From: Saitoella complicata NRRL Y-17804 | Taxonomy: Eukaryota > Ascomycota > Saitoellomycetes > Saitoellales > Saitoellaceae | Direction: 5' to 3' | NCBI RefSeq assembly: GCF_001661265.1 | Contig: NW_017566992.1 | Coordinates: 365,210 to 400,370 of the forward strand | DNA length: 35,161 nucleotides | Program-made: the position numbers and the translations under genes | Shown here: piece by piece, positions 1 to 9,478 of the stretch | Position numbering within the stretch: the stretch's first letter is position 1 | Layout: each line of letters starts with the position of its first letter | The notes under the pieces: model-generated | The model's database searches: none | What the model saw: only the letters and a program-made list of their open reading frames with translations | What the model was told of the DNA's origin: nothing

Positions 1-928
1 ATCAACAGAGGGGACGTGTACCGAAGATTTCTGGCGAATGTCTGGAGGTTTGACGCTTTTTGTGAGTCGTTGTTCGCTACTTACGCTGAAAACAGACCCT
101 TCAAAAAATGTACGATGATGCGCCCGATACGTACCAAGACGAAGCAGCCGAAGCTCTCACGAAGCTCTATGGCTTTAAACTCGACAAATGGGATGTCTGC
201 CGCGCCCTCAAACGACTCAGGTACACCTACCATAAGGTCAGCACGCTGACACTCCATCCATGGATGTACTGGAGAGGCTGACAGCCTACTAGTTGGAAGA
301 AACAGCCGCCCAGCGCAACGAGGAACTACGTGCGCATCATACTATGCTCATGTCACACTATTCTGCGGAACAGTTGATGTATCTCGACGAGTCCGGTGTC
401 AACGAATCCAATGCTCGGCGGACCCATGGATTTGCTCCCAAGGGCAGAAAAGCCAGGGTATCGAGAGTCCTCAAACGTACACCCGGATGGTCCATCCTCC
501 CAGGTCTTACAGTTGATGGATTCGTGGCCCTGCACATCTACCAAGGTGCTTACAATGCGGACCTATTTTACGACTTCGTCGAGAAAGAGGTTCTCCCAAA
601 CACAACACCCTTCCCAGGGCCTCGATCTGTGATTGTAATGGACAATGTGCGCTTTCACCATGATCCCAGAATTGCAGAAATCCTCTCGTACCGTGGTCGG
701 AAATGCATCTATTTACCGCCGTATTCGCCAGATCTGAACCCCATTGAGGGATGCTTCGGTATAATGAAGCAGTATATGCGCAAACATAGCAAGGATTCGA
801 CTGATATCATTACAAATCCCTACTACTTTTACTGGGAAACCGCGAAATCCTCGATTACGCCCGAGATAGCAAGGTCCATGTTCCAGCATGCTGGGATCTC
901 TGCAGAAGTCACACAGAGCTTCTTTTAG
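1..928 (+). mobile_element. Tc1/mariner-type (DD34E) transposase relic, cut by the left edge
   Basis: Remnant of a cut-and-paste DNA transposon. The C-terminal catalytic part reads openly from about 293 to 928. It shows a first Asp in YLDESGVNE, a second Asp in VIVMDNVRFHH and a Glu in SPDLNPIEGCFG. Exactly 34 residues lie between the second Asp and the Glu, the Tc1-type DD34E spacing of the DDE_3 endonuclease fold. The N-terminal helix-turn-helix part is visible in another frame from about 108 (YDDAPDTYQDEAAEAL... then WDVCRALKRLRYTYHKVS). The copy is inactive: the frame changes between about 250 and 270, an in-frame TAG lies at 290-292, and a further shift is likely near 50-100. The 5' end lies outside the window. 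I did not find a right terminal inverted repeat with confidence. Confidence 0.88.
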
Positions 929-1362
929 GTCTTATCTATCAATAGCTTAAGTTTCAGCTCAGAATACAATCTTACCCTTGAGTTCTTGGCCGTTGTTCTT
1001 GTACGCTGAATGACCATGAAAAGGCAGCCGTGGGATGTGGGGAGCATAACTGCGCCACAGCTGACGCCACACGCTGGAAAAAGGGTTGTGAGAGGTGACA
1101 TCCTAATGGTGGAAAGAGTGCGTTTTGCGCTTTCAGACAAGCCCTTTTTGACTTCGTTGCGACCATTTTTGCGGGGGTTATAAGCTCATGAAAAGCGTGG
1201 GATTCCCGTATGCAGGAGTTTAAGGCCGCATTAGCTCGCATGATCATGCATACGGAGAACTTCGAGGCCGTTGATTGAAGAGAAAACGAATAACTATATG
1301 AATTTACATCTCCCAGAGCTGAGAGTGGTACCATCTTGATCACCGAGGTCGACTCTATCATC
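929..1362. other. Gap between transposase relic and pseudogene, no gene seen
   Basis: About 430 bases between the stop of the transposase relic and the stop of the minus-strand pseudogene. It probably contains the transposon's 3' end and the former 3' UTR of the pseudogene. No convincing coding frame, RNA gene or terminal repeat was seen. Confidence 0.4.
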
Positions 1363-2653
1363 CTACGCGCTGCTGGGCTTCCGCTTCCTGCGGTAGTGCA
1401 GCAAGCGGTCGTAGTTCCCTCGAGTGATTCCCATGGATTTTGCGCCTTCCCATGACAGATGTTTGAGCATTTTGACGTCATAGTCAGCTTCAGTGAGCCT
1501 ATTAAAGTGTTCCTCATCAGAGAAGGCGCGCGCTTCAGACTTCTCCTTGACGTATTCCAAGAAATCCCTGAGCAACGACCCTTCAGCATCCTCCTCGATT
1601 GGTGGACTTGAACGGGGGTCTGCTGGAGACAGCTGACGCTGAACAGTGTGCTGCATCATAGGCGCCATCGGCCACATGGGTGGGAGCATTGGGTAAGGGT
1701 AAGGGAGCCCAGGAGATTGGGGCATGAAGGTAAACGGCAAAGGGCTGGAGTTATTTGTGCGGGGCGTTTCCGCGCCGGGATTGTCCGTATTGAAGTATTT
1801 GTCGAAGCGCGAACCTCTGGGAGGGTTGTGGAGGGTTGCAATGGGTGTCTATCCTACCATACCCGCTGCCCAAGCCGCAATGTCCTCCTCCATCAATCTC
1901 ATATGCTTCCCATTGCGCACAAAGCACTGCCGATCGCACTGAAGGCAAAAGTACGTGTCTTTTAACCTCAAAATCATCTCTCGATGAGTTGCGGTATCCG
2001 TGGGGAGCTGGGCTACCATTTGCGCATTGACGGTTCTGCGGCCCTGCTGCGAAGAGGGAGGTGCACCTATCAGGCACGTTAAATTACGCGTTTCCGCGAC
2101 ATAGGATGATAAAACAAACTTACTTGAGTCATTTGACGCGCCTTTCTGCGTCCCTATCAGGAACAATTCAACATACTTGCGGGCACCGCGAATTAACCCA
2201 CAGCGAGATTGAAGCTGATTCCAGTCGGATTCTGTGGCAAAAATTCACCTCCCCCTCCTTCGAACGGGTTGGCCCAAGCTTCATATCATAGGTCCAGGTG
2301 AATAATATGGCGTCATCTTCACTGAGACGCAAAGCTTGGAACCCTAACTCCCTCAACTGAACTCGAGCCATATCCCAGACCTGGGCGATCTCGAAATCAA
2401 TAACCGACGCCGGATTCAACTTCCCCTGGGTTCTTACAGCAACCTTGGTCTGCGGGATTGGCGATAGGTCGACTGGTGGAGCTGCTGGTGGAGGAGAGAG
2501 GTCCTCTTGGATGGTACGAGACCTTCGAGGCAGGGGTAGCTCAGGCTCAGGGGCATCCTCGGGAGCCGGACGACGGGATGGGATTGAAGGGGAGGGTGAA
2601 AAACGCGTGTGCTCACCCCTCCCGCTACGCCTGGGCCTCTGAATAGATGACAT
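1363..2653 (-). pseudogene. Broken gene of unknown family with a helical C-terminal domain
   Basis: A minus-strand gene can be followed from a Met (SSIQRPRRSGRGEH...) at 2653 to a stop at 1363, but not in one frame. The order is: a basic, Pro-rich N-terminus; a structured segment (VIDFEIAQVWDMARVQLREL... SDWNQLQSRCGLIRGARKYVEL); a 57-bp intron (2123-2067, GTAAGT...GATAG); a Cys-containing segment (TYFCLQCDRQCF); a Pro/Met-rich stretch; and a C-terminal helical region (EEHFNRLTEADYDVKML). Two lesions are visible. The frame slips by one base at an A5/T5 homopolymer at 2239-2243, and an in-frame TAG lies at 1849-1851 with clear coding on both sides. I do not recognise the family. The neighbouring transposon relic suggests a decaying accessory region. 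A sequencing error at the homopolymer could explain the slip but not the nonsense codon. Confidence 0.6.
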
Positions 2654-3039
2654 TGTGGATGAAACGGTCATTTTTTTGCGATTTGGAATACAGGGCGTGC
2701 GCAGGGGCGCATGCACAAACTATAGTGCAACTGAGAGTATCTCACAAACCATTGACCGAGGTACGTCGGTTTATGGGCAGGTCCATCCCCAAGTGCCTTG
2801 ACTGGGGACAAGTGAACAGCCATTTTGTTAGGGAAGTCGTCTGTAGGAAAAGCTTCAAAGATAGTTATATTTGTATAGATATAACTAATCTCGTACAAAC
2901 TACTACAAGATTCCCAGCTAAGCTGCATTCGATGGCTCGTGAAGTTGAGTGGGGTTTCACTTACCGATCAAGTGCCTCCTGCGTTAGCGCATACCCACAG
3001 TTCATATACAGATTTGTATTTTTGACCGATCAGACTTGA
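2654..3039. other. Intergenic, no supported gene
   Basis: Sequence upstream of the pseudogene. One open frame of 130 codons runs on the plus strand, but it has no recognisable motif and is rich in codons for Cys, Phe and Arg. I regard it as chance. Confidence 0.35.
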
Positions 3040-3500
3040 TATTAGGGGACCGAGACCGGGATGACGTAACACTGACGTAAGACACAATCACTGGTAAGAC
3101 CAGGCCCAAACCAAGACTGACATAAAAGACGTAACAAGGTGGTTGAGGGCGGTTTGTATGCGGAGCTGGAACAAGGGATGACTTGGTTGAAGAATACTTG
3201 AAGTGGCGTAGACGAAGGAGATACCCAAGAGGTTAAGGAACTTTCTTGAGCTGGTGATACAGTAAGGTCTTGGTTTTCTCAAAGACTCTTGTTGCTAACT
3301 CAAGAACTAGAGCAGTGGGGGGGAAACACACCCCTTTATATACTAATCCAGGCTAAGTTCCACTGTGACCTTCCTTCCGCTGCGGCCGTCCTTCTGCCGC
3401 GCCGCTAAGGAGCTGTATCACGTACCATTAAATGACTCACTGAAAATAACTCAACAATCAAACCACTAATACGCAGAACTAAAACATAATATAACACATA
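3040..3500 (-). mobile_element. LTR-like sequence (copy A), degenerate
   Basis: Read on the minus strand, this stretch has a TATATAAAGG box (about 3337-3346). Upstream of it are a TGACTCA-type element inside TAAATGACTCAC (about 3428-3439 on plus) and an AATCAAACCA block (about 3456). The same three blocks recur in the same order in copy B about 1 kb away. The plus strand near 3062-3080 holds two TGACGTAA motifs. The arrangement (upstream elements, then a TATA box, then about 300 bases without coding) resembles the U3-R-U5 of an LTR. No reverse transcriptase or gag coding was seen, so it may be a solo LTR or part of a small non-coding element. Boundaries are approximate. Confidence 0.35.
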
Positions 3501-4190
3501 ATAATAAGAGTGTGGGAACCCCGAGGTCATGAAGCCATTCATGACAGTGCGGGTCTTTCCCATCCTTCCAATGGAGGATAATATTGCGTCGCTCTGTATC
3601 GGTAGTGACTTCACCGAGCATTTTGAGGTCTTTCTGAGCTTCCTAGACCTTACAATGGTTTGTTCGTTGGTATTCTAATGGTCCCGGTTCCATGGAGTTT
3701 GAGGACCCTGGCGCATGTCGCAAGAAAATCTCACACCGCTGTAACGACCAGCATACAGCTAAGCGCAATATTCTTCACAAATGAGCGTTTCATGGGCCCC
3801 AGCATGGGGTTGTCACATCAACACTAGATCAGGGTAGCTAAAGGCCTAGACTGTAAAGTGAAGACGGCTATGGACAGTCCAGACGCCCAGCAGTCGATTG
3901 GTGTCCTCCAATCATCTGTAGCTTCACTCTTCCTGCCGTCGTGACATCACAAGGTCTTTCAGTGGCGATGCAGACACTGCATATCCGTGCATATCCGTGC
4001 ATACAACATCATCATGTTGAAGCTCATAGAAAGCCAAGAAAGCCAACACCATTGAGCACATCCGCGGTACATATGATTCTGAGCTCCCTCTATCATATGG
4101 CACCCCATGCACTGCCATTGGGTAGCTTATGGAGGGGCCTCCAATCACAACAAGCTGAAGCCCCCTCCCAACATGATTATACACAATAGA
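3501..4190. other. Non-coding stretch between the two LTR-like copies
   Basis: About 690 bases with no coding frame that looks real. A short tandem repeat (two and a half units of about 10 bp, gcatatccgt) lies at about 3978-4002. If copies A and B belong to one element, this would be its short internal region. Confidence 0.3.
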
Positions 4191-4590
4191 CGCTTTGAAA
4201 GTGTCAGACGTACCACTGGCTGGGGTAAGTCTCTATGAGAGGATCTCAGAAATTGTGATATACTCGAAGAGAAGGTTGTATTGGATGAGTATCCTAAGGT
4301 GGCATAAGGCCTGGCTTATATAGTTTTCCATGTACGTCCAATGTACGTCCAAGTGTACGTCCAAGTGTACGTCATGATGAGTCATGACGCCGGTGCCGTG
4401 CCATAACTAAATGACTCACGCAATCTAAGTAAGACGAGGTGTTACACCAGCTCATCAAACTCATGCGCAGTAATCAAACCATATGCCAACTAATTTAACT
4501 CTGCTAAACGAGATGTCCACACACGTATGACAGAAAGCGAGAAGTGGGACACTGCATGGTTCATAAAGATAAACGCAATCATTTTGACAC
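4191..4590 (-). mobile_element. LTR-like sequence (copy B), degenerate
   Basis: The minus strand carries a TATATAAG box (about 4314-4322). Upstream of it lie a tandem array of TGTACGTCC units (4329-4372), a palindromic ATGAGTCAT, TAAATGACTCAC (about 4408) and AATCAAACCA (about 4472). The order and the roughly 90-bp distance from TATA box to TAAATGACTCAC match copy A. I infer two related LTR-like promoters on the same strand. Ends and target-site duplications could not be set by eye. Confidence 0.35.
4329..4372. repeat. Short tandem repeat, four TGTACGTC-containing units
   Basis: Four near-identical 11-12 bp units (tgtacgtccaa, tgtacgtccaag) run head to tail just upstream of the copy-B TATA box as read on minus. 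They are followed by a palindromic atgatgagtcatgacg. Such arrays in a U3-like position may be enhancer-type repeats. This role is inferred. Confidence 0.6.
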
Positions 4591-4742
4591 TCTACCTGCA
4601 CTCCCAGACCTTTATCTGTGTTGTTTGAAGGGTCTTTGTGATTCCAAGTTTTGCTATTCGCGCGCTCTTGCATTTCGCGTCAAGAATTTTGCACTTGGCA
4701 GTACTGGCAAGAATTAAAAACTGCATTGATACGTGCAACTCT

Positions 4743-7700
4743 CTAGTGACTTTCCCCCATGATATACACCACATCAGTCTTCTTAAGAACCGTTGCTGCC
4801 TCCGGATTGACGACCACGTACGGAAGAGCAGCGCCGCGATGCGCAGTGGTCCGGTATAAGCCGATTGGAACCTTGCTTTGCCGAAAGAGATAACGAACAA
4901 GAGCTCCATATTCTCGTCCTGCCTCGGGTCAAAAACTGTATATTCCGCATAGAGGACCGACTTACCGATGTATTTCTCCATGATTGGACTGCTGGTGATC
5001 GGAGCAGCTCCATTGACTTGTTCCGCCAGCGGAGCAATACCAAGGAAAAGTTTGAACAGATAAAGAACATGACGATTGTGGAAGCTGTAACTTCGCGTTA
5101 GTGATTTGTGACCACTTAGAGATCACGCCAAGATACCATTGGGAAATCAGAGGCTGAATTTGTGATCCGGAAATGACATGCCCGCTCATGAAACTGGGCC
5201 TTACGAGGGCTTGAACCCAATCGGCCTCAGGAAACCCTATGGCGGATGTTAGCTGATGCAAAGTACCCAAAAGTGTAAGTGTACGAAAGAAGCTCACCAA
5301 AGGTTTCGGACTCTCCGATCAGTTTGAACGTCTCACGCTGTGAGCAAGCTATGACAATGAGTACCTCTTCACGTTCATTCATGGACTCGATGTTTAACGC
5401 GGTCAAGAGCGTCATAGCATCCGCTGTTCTGGAGCTATATGGCGTTGTTAGTTAAGCACAGCAAAACGTGATGGTTGGCTTACTTCGACTGCTCCTCGAG
5501 TGGACCTAACACCACAATCTTTGCCGCCTTTCTCACGTTGCACAACTCCAGATCACGCCGACTGGTCCCACTGCCCGAAACGTACATGACGTCCGTCCAT
5601 TCATTCAGAACCTCGGCAAGAATAACATTGGGCCCGAGAATCACGATGTACCGTCCTCGTTCTTTCGGATCAAGACTTTGACGGATGGTCGAGACAAAGG
5701 CATTGAGCGTCGTCGTCGATGGGTGCGAGCAGTCACAAACAAGGATATGGTCTTCGAACTTTGTCGAGAAGATATCGTTACCCTTCAGGGGCAGTGGCTT
5801 CTGTGGGGGTGTCCGGTGGAGCTCAGCGTCTTGAGGGATGAGCATGTGCGGTCCCCCATCACTGGAGATCCGCTGTACTCTCGGTCGTCCATCACTGCCG
5901 TTGGGTGGCGAAGTTGAGACGTTCCCCTCCAGCAGCGGCGTCTGTTCGTCTACGGGCATATCGAAGGTTTGCGCCTTCCTGAAGAAAGATAGCTTACTCT
6001 TACTTGCCATGGTCTTCCCCGCTCCTGGACCTCGAGGAAGAATCCTAGTCGTCTTCGCCATAGCTGCGCTTTTCTGTGTCCCAGGCAAATCAGCTGGCAC
6101 GAAACGCGAAGGTCCACTGGCCTCACTCGCTTGATTACCGAACACCTCGGAGATGTCAAGCCCACCATCGGCCATACCGAACGTGGCAACCAGATCCGCT
6201 GCCTCAGCATCTCCTGCAATGACGAAAACATGTTCAGATCCACTGATGATGCGCTTCGCAGGGTTGAGAAGGACCTCGAAGTGTGCGTGACCCTCAACAC
6301 GCGCCGAATCTTTCGGCTCGTGCTGAACTGCAAGGCCTACGAGGAGTATGCCATGAGCAGCAAACAAGACTTCTGCGGCCTCAGAGAATGTACAGCCAAC
6401 AAGATGTTCCGAGAAAGTCGTGATGTACGTTTCACAAGAGGCGCCAGCAATATACTCCTCCATAAAGTCGAGATGGCTTTCTCGAGCTCGCCTGAGGAGG
6501 TCTTCTGCTGTACCAGTCGCTATGCTCGTGGCTAGTAAAATGAGAAGACTCGACAAACCTGGCACCAAGATACTCTGTGCCAACAGCCCCATCACCAACT
6601 CCGGCGTACACACGACCTCATTGGCCAAATACTCAAAGTGACTCGCATTCTCCGCCTTCAAAATCTGCGCATAAAGTCTCATGTGCCGATTATACTTCTT
6701 CAAACTCAAAGCCGCCATCATCTGTTGCGCGTCCATTTCATCCAGGTCATCCGATTCTGGTTCAGAATGATGGGCGAGGAGGAATGCGGCGGACGCAGAG
6801 GCTGCTTTGACTTTCTGGAGAGAGCGAAAGGAGACAGCAGAGCCTTTGACGTAGGTTACGCGTTGAGAGTACATTGGTTGTGCAAGAACGAGTTTGAGTT
6901 CTTCATCAGGTTCCGCGGGGTGGAGGATTACCACGCGCGTGCGAATGGATTCGTGACCGTGATCCATGCTGAAGAATTCCCGAAGAAACTCGATTAGCTG
7001 CAGCGTACGGAACTCGCCCGTTACCAATACATGAGGTAACGTGTCTGGGTTCTTGAACGAATGCTCGTACTTGCTTTTGGATTTGATAAGCGTGACCAGA
7101 GAGGAGATCCGCGTTGGCATGAACAGGGCACCTCCGAGGATCACCAGAAGAACGATGATGCGGGAGAAAACCGTGTCGGGTACCCCAGCATTGAGGTTCA
7201 TAGAGGTGATAGAGCCCACTGCCGTGAAGAAGAAAGCGTCAAAGAAGGTGAGCTTAGGGTCCTTGTGCGCGTGGACAGCCTGCTTGTAAGTGACGAGGTG
7301 GAGGTACGAAGCCAAGAAAGACAGCGTCAGGAGGATTGTAGTAGCCAACTGAACCGCCTTTCGTACGATCAAGCTCATGTGAGGTAACACCGTATCTTTC
7401 CCCAATGGCTTGTAGAGATGACTGAGGGACTCATGAAGCCTCACGAATCGGAAGGGATACAGGAAGATCAAGCTCCCGGCACTCATGTACGTCGTGTCAA
7501 TATCTGGCAAGAAGACACCCCCGATAGACTCCGTTTCGTCGACGACCCATGAGACGAGCACCGAGAAGCAAGAGACCCAGGTACCATAAGCCCACACACT
7601 GGCTGAAAACCGCGGCCGATTTTCAGCTATCCAGATTCGCGGCAAGAACTGCAAAAAGATAAGAACAGCGAGGGCCCGGTCAATCCGTTTGCAAGGCTCA

Positions 7701-8095
7701 GGAAGAGCCTGTGGCGTGGACTCCTTTCGTGCGAACCGAGTATTGTAGATATACAGACATGCAAACGCCAACGAAAGTATCGCGTCGAACATTTCCCAAA
7801 GCCGTCCAAAGACATGAGAGTCCACTGTCAATGCAATGCGCTGCTTCAAAGTGGGTTTCCTGGTGCGGTGAACGTACGGCCCAGAAGAACGATTGGGCAG
7901 GAAGGACTCCACAGAGAGGAACCGCTCATGGTTATTAATGACTGGCAGCTTTGATGCAGACGGACTGGAGACAATTGGTAAGAGAGATTTGGGGAGGAAG
8001 AAGCGGCCGCCGGTAGCAGCGTCCTTCTTCTTCCGTTCACCTGCTTGGTTTGCGCTTGGCGACACCGAAGCTCTCCTCTTCAATAAAGTCGCCAT
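4743..8095 (-). CDS. BK/Slo-type ion channel with RCK domains and an atypical pore
   Basis: Predicted 1047-residue membrane channel related to calcium-activated (BK/Slo) potassium channels. Exons: 8095-5484, 5434-5298, 5236-5137, 5084-4966, 4918-4743. The four introns of 47-61 bp have clean GT/AG ends, and the exons sum to 3144 nt. Order: a basic cytosolic N-terminus; about six membrane segments (residues about 100-340); a first RCK-like Rossmann region (about 353-470); the BK-alpha signature near 478-525 (LYAQILKAENASH... GLLAQSILVPGLSSL); a long disordered linker; and a second RCK-like region from about 780, ending in VPIGLYRT... PYVVVNPEAA... VVYIMGESH. The pore helix and inner helix are recognisable (TFFDAFFF at about 283-290, ILGGALF at about 319-325). 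However, the selectivity filter at about 291-299 reads TAVGSITSM where potassium channels have TVGYGD. The S4-like segment carries few charges. Family assignment is firm; potassium selectivity is doubtful. Confidence 0.9.
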
Positions 8096-8279
8096 GGTCG
8101 TTGCTGTTCGTCATCACTGCTACTATTGTTCTTATATTGGCCATGGTGTTGTGCACGGACCTCGAATGTTTTGGCTGAGACGGGGACGTTCATGAATTTG
8201 CCGTTTTGGGAAATTCGAACTCCAACCTTGTGGCTGCAACGTCGTCTCAACTTTTTGACCCCATCCAACGAAAATCCCA
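8096..8279. promoter_or_regulatory. Short divergent promoter region
   Basis: The 184 bases between the start codons of the minus-strand channel gene and the plus-strand aminopeptidase gene must hold both promoters. No clear TATA box was seen. Confidence 0.45.
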
Positions 8280-9440
8280 ATGAGGACCAGAATACGATCG
8301 CTATTCTCGAAGGCTTCCGCTCAGCCATGGTTTTCAGACCCCACCTACCATCAGATCGTACAGACAAAGCCAGCAGCTCCTCTGCCGAACAGCCTGCCTC
8401 CTATACCAGAACACCTGCCTCGGCCATGGTATTTTAAGCACGGAAGGAGTTCACCATGGGAGGCTAAAATTCCATCAACGAACCAGGATCCATTATTGGA
8501 AAGTGGTGTAAAACATGCAAGCCGATTGGCGGCGCACTGCTTGAAAGAAGCGAGCAAGCTCGTGAAGCCGGGGGTGACAACTGAAGAAATCGATGATTTC
8601 GCAAGGGAATGGGCGTTTGCGAATGGCGCTGTTCCATCATCACGTACGTTTCGTTGGAAAACTCCGTGTGAACTCAACCGTGTACTAATGGATACTACAG
8701 TGAACTATTCAGGCTTCCCGAAGTCAATTGTACGTCACATCCCACTCTTTTTGATACACCGCTCCTAACCTCATCATCCCAAGTGTACTTCAGTCAACAA
8801 TGTCGTTGCCCACGGCATCCCAGACAAGACGATACTCAAGGAGGGATCCATCATCAATCTCGACATCGCCCTCTTCGCCGCCCACCCCTCCGACCCAAGT
8901 GCTTGCTTTCATGGCGACACCTCCGCAACCTTCCCCGTCGGCCAGATCTCCCCACTCTCTTCCCGCCTCCTCGAAGCCACCAAGCTCGCCCTCGACGAAG
9001 GTATCAAGGCCTGTGGCCCTGGAAATCGCTATGAAGAGATTGGTCTAGCCGTCGAAAGAGTCGCTGAGGAACACGGCTACGAAATCAACACCGCACTATG
9101 CGGGCACGGAATCGGTCGAGAATACCACCAAAATCCTCTGATTATCCACTGTGGTAGGCCACCCTTTGCTCTCCTTTGCCGTAACATCATAATAAAGTTA
9201 CTTTCAGCGAACGATAAGAGTAATGAGATCATGCTTCCTGGTACGATATTTACTGTTGAGCCGGTGCTGTGTGAGGGCGGTGCGGAGTTCTCGGTATGGA
9301 ATGATAATTGGACGATCGTGACGGACGATGGGGGACGGAGTGCACAGTTTGAGCACACGATTATGATCACGGAGGATGGAGTTGAGATCTTGACGGATCT
9401 GGGAAAAGAAGAACAGCGAGAGGTCATGTACGTCCAATAA
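8280..9440 (+). CDS. Methionine aminopeptidase, type I, probably mitochondrial
   Basis: Metal-dependent peptidase that removes the initiator Met from new proteins. Exons: 8280-8643, 8701-8729, 8784-9153, 9208-9440 (331 residues, sum 996 nt). All three introns (54-57 bp) have good GT...AG ends, and a 29-nt exon encodes LNYSGFPKSI. The five pita-bread metal ligands are present: Asp in INLDIA, Asp in FHGDTS, His in CGHGIG, Glu in TVEPVL and Glu in QFEHTI. The substrate-binding His is in VVAHGIPD. The protein lacks the N-terminal zinc finger of cytosolic MetAP1. It begins with an Arg-rich, acid-free stretch (MRTRIRSLFSKASAQPW) that looks like a mitochondrial presequence, which favours the MAP1D-like organellar form. 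It ends tail to tail with the BRCT gene, 38 bases away. Confidence 0.93.
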
Positions 9441-9478
9441 ACGAACACAACTCCTAAAACATCAGACTACCTCTCTTA

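Noticed and set aside
2647-3039. Plus-strand open frame of 130 codons
   Set aside because: No motif, an unnatural composition and no splicing partners; it lies in a repeat-rich region.
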